Positions 1-8,821 of a stretch of DNA of 64,000 bases are shown piece by piece. Below the pieces are notes generated by a model. The model was not told the DNA's origin. It worked only from the letters and a program-made list of their open reading frames with translations, and made no database searches. Source of the stretch: Paenibacillus algicola (GTDB lineage Bacteria; Bacillota; Bacilli; Paenibacillales; Paenibacillaceae); contig NZ_CP040396.1 in the NCBI RefSeq assembly GCF_005577435.1, positions 2,732,501 to 2,796,500 on the forward strand, written 5' to 3'. A program made the translations under genes and the position numbers. Positions within the stretch are counted from its first letter, which is position 1; each line of letters opens with the position of its first letter.

Positions 1-947
1 CCAAATGTACCGCCGTTGTATTCCCTTGTAGACCGTTCCAGTGCCGTGGTCTGTTCCCGGGTCTTAAAGGTTGTCTCGAACAGCCCGGTTCCGGCATCGT
101 CTCTGGCAATGATCCCCTGCAAGGTGCATCGCTGCAGCACGTTTCGGACCACGCCCTCAATTTGAGCAATGCCGGTGTTGTCGTAACCGATTTTCTGGTT
201 CCGGGCGTTGTTGAACAGCTTTTGCACCTCGTACTCGATAGTGTAAATCACAAAGTGCTTCGCATGGATTACATCAATGTACTCTCCACTCACTGTTTTG
301 CCTTCGCTGGTCACCGGGTCACCGGCTTTCGTAACATAAGTGATCCCGCCCAAATTATGAATCTCCCGGAGCTCCGCAGCCGAAATGTCCAGCGGCAAAA
401 TGCCTCTGAGGCGCTGACCCTTCCAGGTAATGCTGCCGACCGTTTTCGATCCAGCTTCACCAACCAGAGCTGCCTCCGGATAGTTGTCTATGTTGGTGTG
501 ATAAAAGACCGTGGTGTTTTTATACTCCTTGGCCTTGATCGTCACCATATCCTCCTTGCTGGTGGTGCTGACCATGAACTGCCGGGAGTCGTTCGCTTCG
601 ACCGCATCGGCAATAGCTGTAATGTCTTCCACAGCGCTGCGTGTGCAGATTAGAAAATACCAATCCTTTTCAAAGATTTGCGGCAAAAAATCCTCCCAGG
701 TGCCTGCGGTTTCCCTCGACATGACGGCCAGCTCAGGAGGTCGATGCTCCTGATTAAAGATTGCAGCAGCCGCTTTGTAGATTTCAGAATTGATCGTGTG
801 ATCTGCGGCGACTTCCGCCAAATCAGTGTAGGACTTGTACGGCTTAGCGGCAGCTGATGTGCCGATGATCAACGGTTTGCCGAATCCCACAATTGGCGTG
901 GGCTTCTTAATATCAATAATGACTGTTACGTCTTTAATTGATGACAA
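1..947 (-). CDS. Phage tail sheath-like protein (DUF3383-type), 3' end outside window
   Basis: Partial gene; about 315 codons are visible and the C-terminus lies beyond position 1. The start is a TTG at 947 that overlaps the stop of the preceding gene by 14 bases and has GGAG 8-9 bases upstream. The N-terminus (SSIKDVTVIIDIKKPTP) followed by a region rich in beta strands resembles DUF3383-type sheath proteins, which form the contractile tube around the tail core. It is the last visible gene of the late operon, directly after the neck terminator gene, where a sheath gene is expected. Alternative: another large tail protein. The family assignment rests on the N-terminal pattern and position only. 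Confidence 0.65.
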   Translation of the reverse strand, partial: MSSIKDVTVIIDIKKPTPIVGFGKPLIIGTSAAAKPYKSYTDLAEVAADHTINSEIYKAAAAIFNQEHRPPELAVMSRETAGTWEDFLPQIFEKDWYFLICTRSAVEDITAIADAVEANDSRQFMVSTTSKEDMVTIKAKEYKNTTVFYHTNIDNYPEAALVGEAGSKTVGSITWKGQRLRGILPLDISAAELREIHNLGGITYVTKAGDPVTSEGKTVSGEYIDVIHAKHFVIYTIEYEVQKLFNNARNQKIGYDNTGIAQIEGVVRNVLQRCTLQGIIARDDAGTGLFETTFKTREQTTALERSTREYNGGTF

Positions 948-1431
948 TGGTACCAGCTCCTTCTATGTTTACTTTTTCAATCACGTCCAGCTTACGCTGG
1001 GATATGTTCTGCATCCTGAATTCAACTTCAAAGCCGTGCCGGCGCTCCCATTCGGTACCTATGGCAACATCCCGGTTTTCGACCTGCCCGACATTATGGA
1101 CGACAATGCCAAGATCATCTTTCAGCCTGATCCGACCGTCTGCCTTAAACCACTCTTGAGCCTGCAACGCGTTGGTCATGCTGACCGGGTTATCATCCGC
1201 ATAGGACAAAAAAGAGACGGTAAATTCCACCGTCTCCATCTGCTCCAAATATTCGCCGTTCTGCTGTTCAATGGGTCGTCCACCGGTACTATTAAACCCA
1301 GGCTCAAAATGATACGTGATAAATGCGCCTTTAGGGATGCCGCCACCGCCGTTCATGTTGATCACCTGCAGGCCGGTATGGTCGGATAATCCGGACACCA
1401 GCGCTTTACGGATTTCGTTGTACGGGATCAT
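934..1431 (-). CDS. Phage neck/tail terminator protein (LIC_12616-like)
   Basis: A 165-residue cytoplasmic protein without membrane segments. The opening MIPYNEIRKALVSGL, a glycine run near residue 28, and the closing beta-rich half match the LIC_12616 or phage neck terminator family, which caps the tail tube and joins it to the head connector. It sits between the head-closure-like gene (26-base overlap) and the sheath gene (14-base overlap), so translation is probably coupled along the operon. The size is normal for the family. The role is inferred from family resemblance and gene order. Confidence 0.7.
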   Translation of the reverse strand: MIPYNEIRKALVSGLSDHTGLQVINMNGGGGIPKGAFITYHFEPGFNSTGGRPIEQQNGEYLEQMETVEFTVSFLSYADDNPVSMTNALQAQEWFKADGRIRLKDDLGIVVHNVGQVENRDVAIGTEWERRHGFEVEFRMQNISQRKLDVIEKVNIEGAGTIVIN

Positions 1432-1768
1432 TCGCTACCCTCTTTTTGATGATGTATTTGTTCGTATCGCTGTATTCCCGGTTTTCCGGGACATCCACGG
1501 TGTATTCCTGGTCCTGATACAGAATTAGATCGCCACTTTCGTGCCTGTGCACCGTGTACAACGTCCGGTCCTCTGCGGTATATTGACCCCCTTCCGCCTG
1601 CTGGAGCTCAGCGGAAACGGGCTGAATTACACCTCTCAACGGCACCATATCAGGCACGGCAGGGATATAATCGCCGTAATCGTCATAAAGTCCGCCGGAT
1701 CCTGGCCGTACCAGCGCATAGGGGACCTCATATTTGCGGAGGATGGAAGAAAATCTGATCTGCATCAT
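1406..1768 (-). CDS. Phage head closure-like protein
   Basis: A 120-residue protein; the start is one of two consecutive ATG codons, overlapping the preceding gene's stop by four bases (ATGA). The central strand-rich part (PLRGVIQPVS, then LYTVHRHESGDLILYQDQEYTV) resembles small head-completion or stopper proteins with an SH3-like barrel. Its place between an HK97 gp10-like gene and the neck terminator supports a head-tail joining role. No catalytic motif is seen. I do not recognise a named family with certainty. Confidence 0.6.
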   Translation of the reverse strand: MMQIRFSSILRKYEVPYALVRPGSGGLYDDYGDYIPAVPDMVPLRGVIQPVSAELQQAEGGQYTAEDRTLYTVHRHESGDLILYQDQEYTVDVPENREYSDTNKYIIKKRVANDPVQRNP

Positions 1769-2250
1769 CGGCGCCGCCCCCCTTTGGAAACAACCACAGA
1801 CGTTAGGGAATCCCGCAGGGTTTCTTCATCATGCAGGATTTTCTTATTCCCTTTGCGCTTCGCATAGATCGGAGACAACGGCGGTGTCCGCAGCTTGTCA
1901 AAGTTTTTCACCACACGGCCAAGCCCTACATCACCAATCTGCTGAAGCAAATCCTTCGTATTCAGATTGCCTGTTACCAGCTCGATCACGCCTGCCTTCA
2001 CCGTTTTGGAAATAGGAGCCTGAGCCTTTTTCTTGCCGGTACCGACAAAAGAACGGGCCGGGATCCCTGCTTTCAGCGAACCGTATTCATGTATGCCGGC
2101 AATCATGGCCGTTTCCTCGTCTCCCTGCACACCTATGTGGACCTCTTTGGTGACCAAATCCTGCAACGTGTCGATAATCCCCGGGAGGTAGGTGGTTTCG
2201 GTCACTTCAATGTTTGCCCGCCGGTAACTTCGTCGCGTTTTCTTAGGCAT
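1765..2250 (-). CDS. HK97 gp10-like / virion morphogenesis protein
   Basis: A 161-residue basic protein with a Lys/Arg-rich start (MPKKTRRSYRRAN). It contains the pattern HIGVQGD...IAGIHEYGSLKAGIPARSF, typical of HK97 gp10-like or phage virion morphogenesis proteins, where the HEYG...IPARSF segment is the hallmark. These proteins act in head-tail joining or tail completion. GAGGTGATCCTGG precedes the ATG. It overlaps the next gene by four bases and follows the connector gene by 11 bases, so it is clearly inside the structural operon. Confidence 0.75.
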   Translation of the reverse strand: MPKKTRRSYRRANIEVTETTYLPGIIDTLQDLVTKEVHIGVQGDEETAMIAGIHEYGSLKAGIPARSFVGTGKKKAQAPISKTVKAGVIELVTGNLNTKDLLQQIGDVGLGRVVKNFDKLRTPPLSPIYAKRKGNKKILHDEETLRDSLTSVVVSKGGRRR

Positions 2251-2261
2251 CCAGGATCACC

Positions 2262-2798
2262 TCACAATCGAAGGAGCGACTTCACGACAGCCGGCAATCC
2301 GGCTTCATCGTAGGTCACAGAAATATCACCCACACGCTCCGACTTCACCCCAGGAGAACGCAGAAGGATTTGGGCCAACATGATACATGCCAGTTGGATA
2401 TTTTCCGGCAGTGTGGCCGGCTCTGCGCCTGTCTCATCGCTCGGCAAGGTATAGCCAGCCAAATACTCGACCTCAACCAAACGCGCCCCCTGCGGCCAGC
2501 CAGAGCGCCGAAACAGCATGCCGTTTTCCGGCTCAATGGTAAAGCTGTCTGCATCCTCTTCTTTTCCATCCACCTTGAGCAGCGAAACGGATTCGACAGG
2601 GTAGTTACGGAGCCGGAGGAACTGTGTTCCAGAGCCGTCCAGCGTCTGCCGGTATAGCTTGTGTTCGAAGCTCCGATTGCACTCCCTTTCAATGGCTGCA
2701 GAAGCAGCTGCAAGCGCCGAGAGGATAGTCAGATCCTGCGAATCATCCTCTTCAGATACGCCCATGAACGCTTTGGCTTTATTGAGAGTCGCCAGCAT
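2262..2798 (-). CDS. Phage head-tail connector protein (gp6-like)
   Basis: About 178 residues from the chosen ATG at 2798 (MLATLNKAKAFMGV), which has GGTGG upstream and overlaps the preceding small gene by 20 bases. An in-frame ATG at 2879 would add a very basic 27-residue tail that falls inside the upstream gene, so I rejected it. The motif of alpha helices ending in AAASAAIERECNRSF, followed by beta strands, is characteristic of Phage_connect_1 proteins, which form a ring under the portal. Order portal-protease-capsid-connector supports this. Confidence 0.8.
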   Translation of the reverse strand: MLATLNKAKAFMGVSEEDDSQDLTILSALAAASAAIERECNRSFEHKLYRQTLDGSGTQFLRLRNYPVESVSLLKVDGKEEDADSFTIEPENGMLFRRSGWPQGARLVEVEYLAGYTLPSDETGAEPATLPENIQLACIMLAQILLRSPGVKSERVGDISVTYDEAGLPAVVKSLLRL

Positions 2799-3006
2799 CT
2801 TTGCCACCGTCCGGAGCCTGGTCAGCTTCTTTCTTCGCTGCATCCATTTCCGCTTTGGTTGCTTCCTTGCCGATGACATCAGCAGCCTTCAGACGCTCGG
2901 CTCGTTCCTCGTCTGCTTCAAATATGGTACCGACCTGAACAGTCTCACCTGTTACCGCGTCAACAAAAGCGTTTGTTACGTGGTAATGCTTTGTTTTATC
3001 CGGCAT
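2779..3006 (-). CDS. Small acidic/charged phage protein, unknown function
   Basis: A 75-residue charged protein. The first 35 residues (HYHVTNAFVDAVTGETVQVGTIFEADEERAERL) look like a small beta fold with helix, and the last 30 are a Lys/Glu/Ala-rich, likely disordered tail. It lies between the capsid and connector genes, where many phages carry a small head-associated or Rho-N-like linker protein. GCGAGGAATCCGAT precedes the ATG. I do not recognise a named family; a minor head role is inferred from position only. Confidence 0.6.
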   Translation of the reverse strand: MPDKTKHYHVTNAFVDAVTGETVQVGTIFEADEERAERLKAADVIGKEATKAEMDAAKKEADQAPDGGKDAGDSQ

Positions 3007-3042
3007 ATCGGATTCCTCGCTTTCAATTAGGAATTAATAAAA

Positions 3043-4272
3043 CTAACCCTGCGGAGTACCAAGTTTCACGAATGGGGAAACCTCGTAGCCGTTTTTCAGT
3101 GTGAGTGGACCATTCAGCCACGGCTTACCATCCACGTTCCAGAAAGCTTTGATGATCGTTTTGTTCTGCTTGAACAACGGATGTTCGGATGCCTGGATAA
3201 AGATACCCGCGCCATCCTTGATCACGTAGTAACCAAAATCAGTCAGAACCAGATCCCCAGCTGCCCCAAGGACAGGAGAGTTTTCAGAGAACCGAATTGG
3301 ATAGCCCAGCAATGTCCCTGTCATGGCATTGGCAATATTCGGATGGAAGATCAGGTTGCCAGCATCGTCTTTCATGGTCAGCAGCTGCGGCAGGATAGAT
3401 TGCGAAGCCGCCCAAACCAAATTGCCACCAAGCTTCGCTTTGGCCAGCATGCCTACGATGTCCGTATAAGTGATGGTACCAGCCACTTGTCTTGGCACGG
3501 TAACAGCTGCCGGAGAATTGATTGCACCCATAGGCTTCGCTACGCCATTACCATACAGGAAAGCATCATCTTCCGCAGCCGCGATAGCCCCGCGGAACAA
3601 TCGTGTAACGATCTGGTTAATCGCTGGAGCGTTCCGAAGCAGCTTGTCCGTCACGACAATATGACCTGCAACTTCGTGAGGGGCGAGATTCAGGTCTTTG
3701 AATTTGGCATTGGTTTCTGGTTTTTCATCACCTTCACCGATCCAGTTCACTTCAACCCCGCCATACATATTACTGCCCGCTCCCTGATCCAGCGCCGGGA
3801 ATGTGATATTAGCATCCGGTGCGCTGTCTTCAGCTGGGATAACCAGAGCTCGCGGCCGGACAATAGCAGACTCCGGTGATACTTCGAATAGCTGCGCAGA
3901 AAACTGTGGAGGTACAAAAATACCGCCACTGTTATTACTCTTCATAGCCAGTTCGCGGTATTCTTTCAGTCTTTCATCGTTCGGATTCTCACGATAGGTC
4001 TTCACCAGTTCACCAAGGGAACGGAATTCAGTTTCATGCTGCGGATCTTCTGGCGTTCTTTTCGTACCGCCAGAACTCATGGCCAGCTGCTGCGACCGCT
4101 CTTCCAGCTTGATCTCGGATTCCAGGCTTCTAGCCTCTTCCTCCATCGCGGTGAATTTTGTTTCCTCTTCATCCGTAAAGCCGCGCTTCTCACCTTGCGC
4201 CGATTCAATCATGGACCGCATTTCTTCTTTCTTCGCAGCCAGTTTCTTTCTCAGTTCGATCAGATTTTTCAA
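3043..4272 (-). CDS. Major capsid protein, HK97 fold
   Basis: A 409-residue protein starting at TTG with GAGAGGATGAATTATT upstream. Residues 1-65 form a charged coiled coil (ELRKKLAAKKEEMRSMIE), the delta domain that works as built-in scaffold and is removed by the prohead protease. Cleavage probably falls near residue 100. The rest matches HK97-type capsids, with FVPPQFSAQLFEV at the start of the mature part, VVTDKLLRNAPAINQIV and LLGYPIRFSENSPV. The protease gene lies 14 bases upstream in the operon, as expected. It forms the icosahedral head shell. Confidence 0.93.
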   Translation of the reverse strand: MKNLIELRKKLAAKKEEMRSMIESAQGEKRGFTDEEETKFTAMEEEARSLESEIKLEERSQQLAMSSGGTKRTPEDPQHETEFRSLGELVKTYRENPNDERLKEYRELAMKSNNSGGIFVPPQFSAQLFEVSPESAIVRPRALVIPAEDSAPDANITFPALDQGAGSNMYGGVEVNWIGEGDEKPETNAKFKDLNLAPHEVAGHIVVTDKLLRNAPAINQIVTRLFRGAIAAAEDDAFLYGNGVAKPMGAINSPAAVTVPRQVAGTITYTDIVGMLAKAKLGGNLVWAASQSILPQLLTMKDDAGNLIFHPNIANAMTGTLLGYPIRFSENSPVLGAAGDLVLTDFGYYVIKDGAGIFIQASEHPLFKQNKTIIKAFWNVDGKPWLNGPLTLKNGYEVSPFVKLGTPQG

Positions 4273-4286
4273 AATAATTCATCCTC

Positions 4287-4904
4287 TCAAGTGTTTAATT
4301 TTCTTAACCTCATATTCAAATCCAACAAAGCTGCTGCCCGTTGTTCTTCTTCTTGATCATCCGCATCCGCTTCAGAATGGGGCCGAGATTTAAAAATTTC
4401 TTCAGCAGACCGAATGCCTACAGATGACTGTGGATATGCCGGCGTAGTCACCGGGCTGACTTCAAACAATTCTGCCTCAATAATGGAGCGAATCGGCATA
4501 TCTGGATTGGATTCATCCCATTCCTCAACAACCGGGCGAAAAATAAAAGACGATCCCCGCACATCACCGCGTTCGATCGTCTCCAAATGTTTTTCTGCCC
4601 AGCTCGGCGGGGTGATTTCATATCTCAGCCCAATGTCATCCTCGGTGAGTACCAAAGTGTTAGGCGTTCTTCCAAGAACCTCCCTGGAATCATGCTGCCA
4701 GGATGCATAAACATCAGGATTAACCAGACTTGCTGTGAAAGACCCTCGTTTAAACCGTTCTTGGAACATTCCAAAAATCGGGCGTGATAACTGCTCCCAG
4801 CGGACTGCATAACCAATTATTTTGGCTGGCTCTCCATCAGCCTTTCTCACTTCCGGCCGCGTTTCCGGCAGCACCAATTCCCGTTGTTCCTTGGCTTCCT
4901 TCAT
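4287..4904 (-). CDS. HK97-family prohead protease
   Basis: A 205-residue serine protease from ATG 4904, chosen because GGGAGGTGATAACG lies directly upstream; a longer frame from 4943 lacks such a site. It has the family pattern IIGYAVRWEQLS, ERFKRGSFTASL, WQHDSREVLGRT (catalytic His in WQHD), and GSSFIFRP with the catalytic Ser. It removes the capsid delta domain during head maturation. It overlaps the end of the portal gene by 68 bases in a different frame, so translation is probably coupled. Confidence 0.92.
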   Translation of the reverse strand: MKEAKEQRELVLPETRPEVRKADGEPAKIIGYAVRWEQLSRPIFGMFQERFKRGSFTASLVNPDVYASWQHDSREVLGRTPNTLVLTEDDIGLRYEITPPSWAEKHLETIERGDVRGSSFIFRPVVEEWDESNPDMPIRSIIEAELFEVSPVTTPAYPQSSVGIRSAEEIFKSRPHSEADADDQEEEQRAAALLDLNMRLRKLNT

Positions 4905-6135
4905 CGTTATCACCTCCCTTCCCTGGCTCTTTCTGATTAACATCCTTCATGTTGAGTGGCTGCAGGTAAATATCCCCGCCCTCAACCGGGTTCATGTTCT
5001 CAAGCTCCCGGATATCATTTACTGATAGCCAGCCGTTTGTCCTTGCGATAGCATAGCTTTCATATCTAGCCTTGGTTTCACCGCGCAGTAAGCCTTCAAT
5101 CAGGAACTCGGCAAATATCTGTTTTTGTTCATTGCTATCAAAGAGCTTCCAGTTGATTGTTTGCTCCCAGCGAACCAGCCAGGGCCGTATGGTGTGAGTT
5201 ACAAAGTCGATGCTCTGCTGTTCAATGTTTGAAAAAGTTGCTCGTTCCAAGTCGGCCAGCATGTGCGGAGGCACACGAAAAAGACGCGCAATCTCGGAGA
5301 TTTGAAACTTTCTCGTTTCCAAAAACTGTGCATCATTCGGTGGGATCGTATTTTTTGAAAATGTCATGCCTTCTTCAAGCAGCATCAAACGGTGAGCATT
5401 GCCGAGCCCCTCATACTTTTCCCGAAGCGATTGTTTTAATCGCTCAAAGGCTTCTTCCGTCAAAGTTCCTGGATGGGTTGCGACTGCCCCCACGTTTGTG
5501 CCATTCTCAAAAAAGTCAGCCCCGAATTGTTCGGTCGCCAGGGCAAGCTCAATGGATCTTCTCGCCCAGCTGATGACCGATATCCCTTTTCTTCCGTCAA
5601 AACCTAAGCCCGGGATATGGAACATCGCATAATCCGGAATGTTCTTCTGCTCTCCGTTGGGCAATGTAACCCGGTAAAATGAATCACCCGATTCGGTATC
5701 ATACATATCCACACGACTCGGAGGGATCGGCCATAGAGCTTTGATCACTCCGTTTCCGTCATATTCAATTTCCGCATAACAGTTACCCCAGAGCAAAATA
5801 TGGGCCATCATGGTTTCACGAAAAGTGAATGCGGTCATCTTAGAATTGGGAGCCCGCTGCAGAATGTCCGCAACAGCATGGGATATCCGTTCTTTGCCTC
5901 TTGGTTTTAATCTCCTGTACACTGGGACCGGCAAAGAGGCTACTGTCTCGGATAGTACACGTACACATGCTAACACGGCTGTTGATTTCATGGCCGTTGC
6001 TTCTGTTACCTGAATGCCATTCCCGGCAGTAATGCCAAACGTATTGTAAAACCAGCGCTTGGGGTTTTTCAGATCGCTCATTTCACTTCGTTTTTCGAGA
6101 AACTTTGATATGATCGGTATCTTCAGTTCTGTCAC
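4837..6135 (-). CDS. Phage portal protein (HK97 gp3-like)
   Basis: A 432-residue portal protein that forms the dodecameric DNA entry ring at one capsid vertex. Recognisable parts are TAMKSTAVLACVRVLSETVASLPVPVYRR near residues 47-75, the central helical stem region, and FRVPPHMLADLERATFSNIEQQS, diagnostic for this family. The C-terminus is Gly/Asp-rich and likely flexible. The start used is GTG 6135, which has AAGGGG very close; an ATG 18 codons later is possible. It sits between terminase and protease, the standard packaging-module position. Confidence 0.92.
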   Translation of the reverse strand: MTELKIPIISKFLEKRSEMSDLKNPKRWFYNTFGITAGNGIQVTEATAMKSTAVLACVRVLSETVASLPVPVYRRLKPRGKERISHAVADILQRAPNSKMTAFTFRETMMAHILLWGNCYAEIEYDGNGVIKALWPIPPSRVDMYDTESGDSFYRVTLPNGEQKNIPDYAMFHIPGLGFDGRKGISVISWARRSIELALATEQFGADFFENGTNVGAVATHPGTLTEEAFERLKQSLREKYEGLGNAHRLMLLEEGMTFSKNTIPPNDAQFLETRKFQISEIARLFRVPPHMLADLERATFSNIEQQSIDFVTHTIRPWLVRWEQTINWKLFDSNEQKQIFAEFLIEGLLRGETKARYESYAIARTNGWLSVNDIRELENMNPVEGGDIYLQPLNMKDVNQKEPGKGGDNDEGSQGTTGIGAAGNAAGSEKG

Positions 6136-6147
6136 CCCCTTCCCGGA

Positions 6148-7905
6148 TTAAATGCTGCGAACGCCTCTTTCTTCGTACACTGAGCGCTTCACCTTATTGG
6201 CCAGTGTCAGCTTGTGTGCATCTATTACCGCATCCACCGGGTCGATCCGCTTAAACTTTGCCTGCGGATCCTTATCAATCTTGATTTCTCCGAAGCTATT
6301 GCTCACGGTCTTCGCGTTCACCATCGACCAGGTCAGCAGCTCATTCCTGCGGTCATAAAACACATTGCCTGCCTCGACTTCCAGCCGGAAATCTACGGTC
6401 GCATCATTCAGGCTGCGGGCGCTCTGTGTAATCTCTACACAGTCCACGCCGAACTCTTCCAGGTCAGACAAAAAGGCATCGGCGTTGTGTGGATCATACG
6501 CGATGCCCCTGAGCTTCAGGTTATACTTTTTGATGATGTCTCGGTAATAGCTGATGATGTACTTGTAATCTGTTTTCACACCGCCCAGCGTCTCTGTCAC
6601 GGTGATTAACCCCTGCCGGATCCACATATCATAGGGTGCATTGTCTGTCTTGACGTGATCCGCTACCCGAGCCGCCGGCATAAAGCTGTGTGAATGAATG
6701 TAATACTTTCGATGCTGGCCCTCGTCAATCGGGAATTCCAAGCAGCCGGACGTTAAGTCACCGCCTGATGAAAGGTCAAGCCCGAGATAACAATCCCGGC
6801 CCTCCATATCCTCCAGCGTGGTATCAGACTGGCAGGCTTTCCAGTGACTTACGTTCATATACTGATTATCCGCGAACTGCACCCATTGATTCAGCGACTT
6901 GGTGAGGAAATTCCGCAGGTCTTCCCCTTGCATTTCCTTTGCCTTGATCCCCTCGGATCGAAGACTATCCAACGTTTCCTCTGTCCATAATGGATTAGCT
7001 TTCGGCCAGTTGGCTTCATCCCAAACATCATCATCCTTGTCTAGCTCACAAATGAACACGAACTGCGTTTCATCCTTGTGAACCCCGGCTAAAATCAATT
7101 TGCAATACTCATACAGCCGGAAGCACGGCGAATTCAGATCAAAGCCAGCTGTGGTAATGACGGATATTAAGCACTGCTTGAGCTTCTTGGTCCCGTCCGC
7201 CAGCAGCTTGTACATCTGATTGTCTTTATGCAGGTGATACTCGTCCACGCTCGCAAAGTAGGGCCTGAAACCGTCGATAGACTTCGTATCCCGCCCCAGT
7301 GCCCGGATCACGCCGTTAGAAACGGAGCATTCAATCTTTCCGGCGTACTCCTTGACCTGGAAAAGACCGTCTTCGTATTCATCCCCGCCGAGCTCTCGGT
7401 CAGCGTTGATAAACTTGATACATTCGCCCAATACAATTCTCGCCTGCAGCTCTTTTGTGGCTGCACAGTAGACCTGCGGGTAATTGTAACCGTCAAAGTT
7501 TCCGTAATACAGGGCCGGTACCGCATTTTTCAGAGATTTACCGTTCTGCCTGGCCACCTGGACGTAAGAAGTGCGGAATCTTCTGTACCCTTTACTGTTT
7601 AGCCAGCCGTTCCAGCTGCCGAGAATGAAGTCTTGAAAGCCCCATAACCTGAGCGGAGCCGGATCCTCACCCTCAGCCAGTGTCAGAGACTCGGCAAATT
7701 CAATGATTTCATGGGCTTTATCAGGGTCCCAAACGTAGGGAAATTCCTCTGTTCCCTGTTTTTCTAGGTCGTTTAAGTGCCGCTGACAGGCCTGGCGCTG
7801 GGATTCACCTGCCGGGATCCGCCCCTCAACCACCTCATATGCGTAGGCTGTGGCCCTGTCCAGCTCAGAAACGGTGTTATAAGGGTAAATCATAAGGCTA
7901 TCCAC
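6148..7905 (-). CDS. Terminase large subunit
   Basis: About 585 residues. I chose GTG 7905, which overlaps the small subunit stop (GTGGATAG) and has GGAGG eight bases upstream. It is the ATP-driven DNA translocase and nuclease that packages the phage genome. The Walker A-like segment QVARQNGKS lies near residue 120 and Walker B SVDEYH near 222. The C-terminal nuclease has LGLDLSSGGD, IAYDPHNADAF and the late Asp in VDAVIDAH. The length and motifs fit HK97/Terminase_1-type enzymes. Confidence 0.93.
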   Translation of the reverse strand: MDSLMIYPYNTVSELDRATAYAYEVVEGRIPAGESQRQACQRHLNDLEKQGTEEFPYVWDPDKAHEIIEFAESLTLAEGEDPAPLRLWGFQDFILGSWNGWLNSKGYRRFRTSYVQVARQNGKSLKNAVPALYYGNFDGYNYPQVYCAATKELQARIVLGECIKFINADRELGGDEYEDGLFQVKEYAGKIECSVSNGVIRALGRDTKSIDGFRPYFASVDEYHLHKDNQMYKLLADGTKKLKQCLISVITTAGFDLNSPCFRLYEYCKLILAGVHKDETQFVFICELDKDDDVWDEANWPKANPLWTEETLDSLRSEGIKAKEMQGEDLRNFLTKSLNQWVQFADNQYMNVSHWKACQSDTTLEDMEGRDCYLGLDLSSGGDLTSGCLEFPIDEGQHRKYYIHSHSFMPAARVADHVKTDNAPYDMWIRQGLITVTETLGGVKTDYKYIISYYRDIIKKYNLKLRGIAYDPHNADAFLSDLEEFGVDCVEITQSARSLNDATVDFRLEVEAGNVFYDRRNELLTWSMVNAKTVSNSFGEIKIDKDPQAKFKRIDPVDAVIDAHKLTLANKVKRSVYEERGVRSI

Positions 7906-8488
7906 CACGGCCGCCTCCAAAACGGCTGAACTTGCTGGCCGGTGCCTCTTTCCCCTTCGGCTTCGGTACGTTCTTGATCTTCGCCAGCGGACTAAGGAAT
8001 AAACGGTCCTGCATTTTCAGCAGCATGTCCATCTTCTTGTTGATGGCCGTCTCGATCCGCAGCAGCCCGTCCACTGCAACCATCGCCCGCAGCTGCTTCT
8101 TGACCCTAGTATCAAATTCAGCACTATCTTCGATATATTCATCCAAAAACTCGCTATCATAGGCCACTTTATCAATGGTTTGATAGGATTTTTGCAGCCT
8201 TTCATACTCTGCATAAGTTTTGCAATACATCGCCAGCAGCCCGACATCCGAGCTGCTTAAAAGATCCACGTTTTGTTCGGCAGCCGCCTTGTATTCCTTC
8301 ATGCACTGTTTCCAGTGAGAATAGGCAATCGTGTCATTCTTCACGAATACCGGCGGCTTCAGCTTGTCCAAATCACTTTTCCCAAGTTTGATTTCCGCCT
8401 CCTGACGTTGCTTGATTTGCTCTCTGGTTAAACGGTTCGGATTGCCCTGTGCAATGTGCAGTCCAACCGGTTTGGCGTTTCTGCCCAT
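7898..8488 (-). CDS. Terminase small subunit, P27 family
   Basis: A 196-residue protein from ATG 8488 (MGRNAKPVGLHIAQGNPNRLT), with GGCAGGTGAGCCCT upstream; the longer frame to 8566 lacks a good site. The N-terminal pattern GRNAKP...GNPNRLT, then WKQCMKEYK and LAMYCKTYAEYERL, is typical of P27-family small terminases, which recognise the packaging site and recruit the large subunit. The gene overlaps the large subunit by eight bases. The last residues are a Gly/Arg-rich tail. Confidence 0.88.
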   Translation of the reverse strand: MGRNAKPVGLHIAQGNPNRLTREQIKQRQEAEIKLGKSDLDKLKPPVFVKNDTIAYSHWKQCMKEYKAAAEQNVDLLSSSDVGLLAMYCKTYAEYERLQKSYQTIDKVAYDSEFLDEYIEDSAEFDTRVKKQLRAMVAVDGLLRIETAINKKMDMLLKMQDRLFLSPLAKIKNVPKPKGKEAPASKFSRFGGGRGG

Positions 8489-8590
8489 AGGGCTCACCTG
8501 CCTTTTACCGAAAATTTCATAAAACGAATTTTTACGCGAAATAAGGGGGCCGCGGTCTATAAGCAAAAGGTTGACAGAGATTTGACCCCC
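8489..8590. other. Gap upstream of terminase, possible cos/packaging site
   Basis: A 102-base gap just upstream of the small terminase gene. It contains a GC block (gggggccgcgg) and a C-run (gacccccctacccc) in otherwise AT-rich DNA. HK97-like phages with an HNH gene next to a P27 terminase usually carry the cohesive-end site here, so this is the best candidate for packaging-initiation DNA. No direct sequence proof; inference from synteny. Confidence 0.3.
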
Positions 8591-8821
8591 CTACCCCTTG
8601 AACCAGCTCGGTCTTCCCCTCAACGTTTCAGAACGGACCAACTTAACCTCATAATGCAGACACTTCCGACAAAAGAATATATCCTTCTGCTCATAGTGGT
8701 CTCGGTAAGAGCCCTCGCTCGATTCAAAATCCGATCTTAAGAATTCGTAGTTGTGGTCACAGGGTTTGATGTATATTCCGCGTCCCTTGGGTGGCTCACT
8801 CACTGTCGGCTTATCTACCAT
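8591..8821 (-). CDS. Small zinc-ribbon phage protein, unknown function
   Basis: A 76-residue protein from ATG 8821, which has GGAGG eight bases upstream and overlaps the HNH gene end by 11 bases. Four possible metal ligands are seen (CDHNY ... FFCRKCLHYE), suggesting one zinc site. It lies between HNH nuclease and the terminase, so it may help DNA packaging or cutting, but this is position-based inference. I do not recognise a named family. Confidence 0.65.
   Translation of the reverse strand: MVDKPTVSEPPKGRGIYIKPCDHNYEFLRSDFESSEGSYRDHYEQKDIFFCRKCLHYEVKLVRSETLRGRPSWFKG

Noticed and set aside
3181..3879. A 232-codon open frame on the + strand opposite the capsid gene
   Set aside because: The minus-strand capsid frame has clear family motifs and start signals; the + frame has no ribosome site or recognisable fold and is a shadow.
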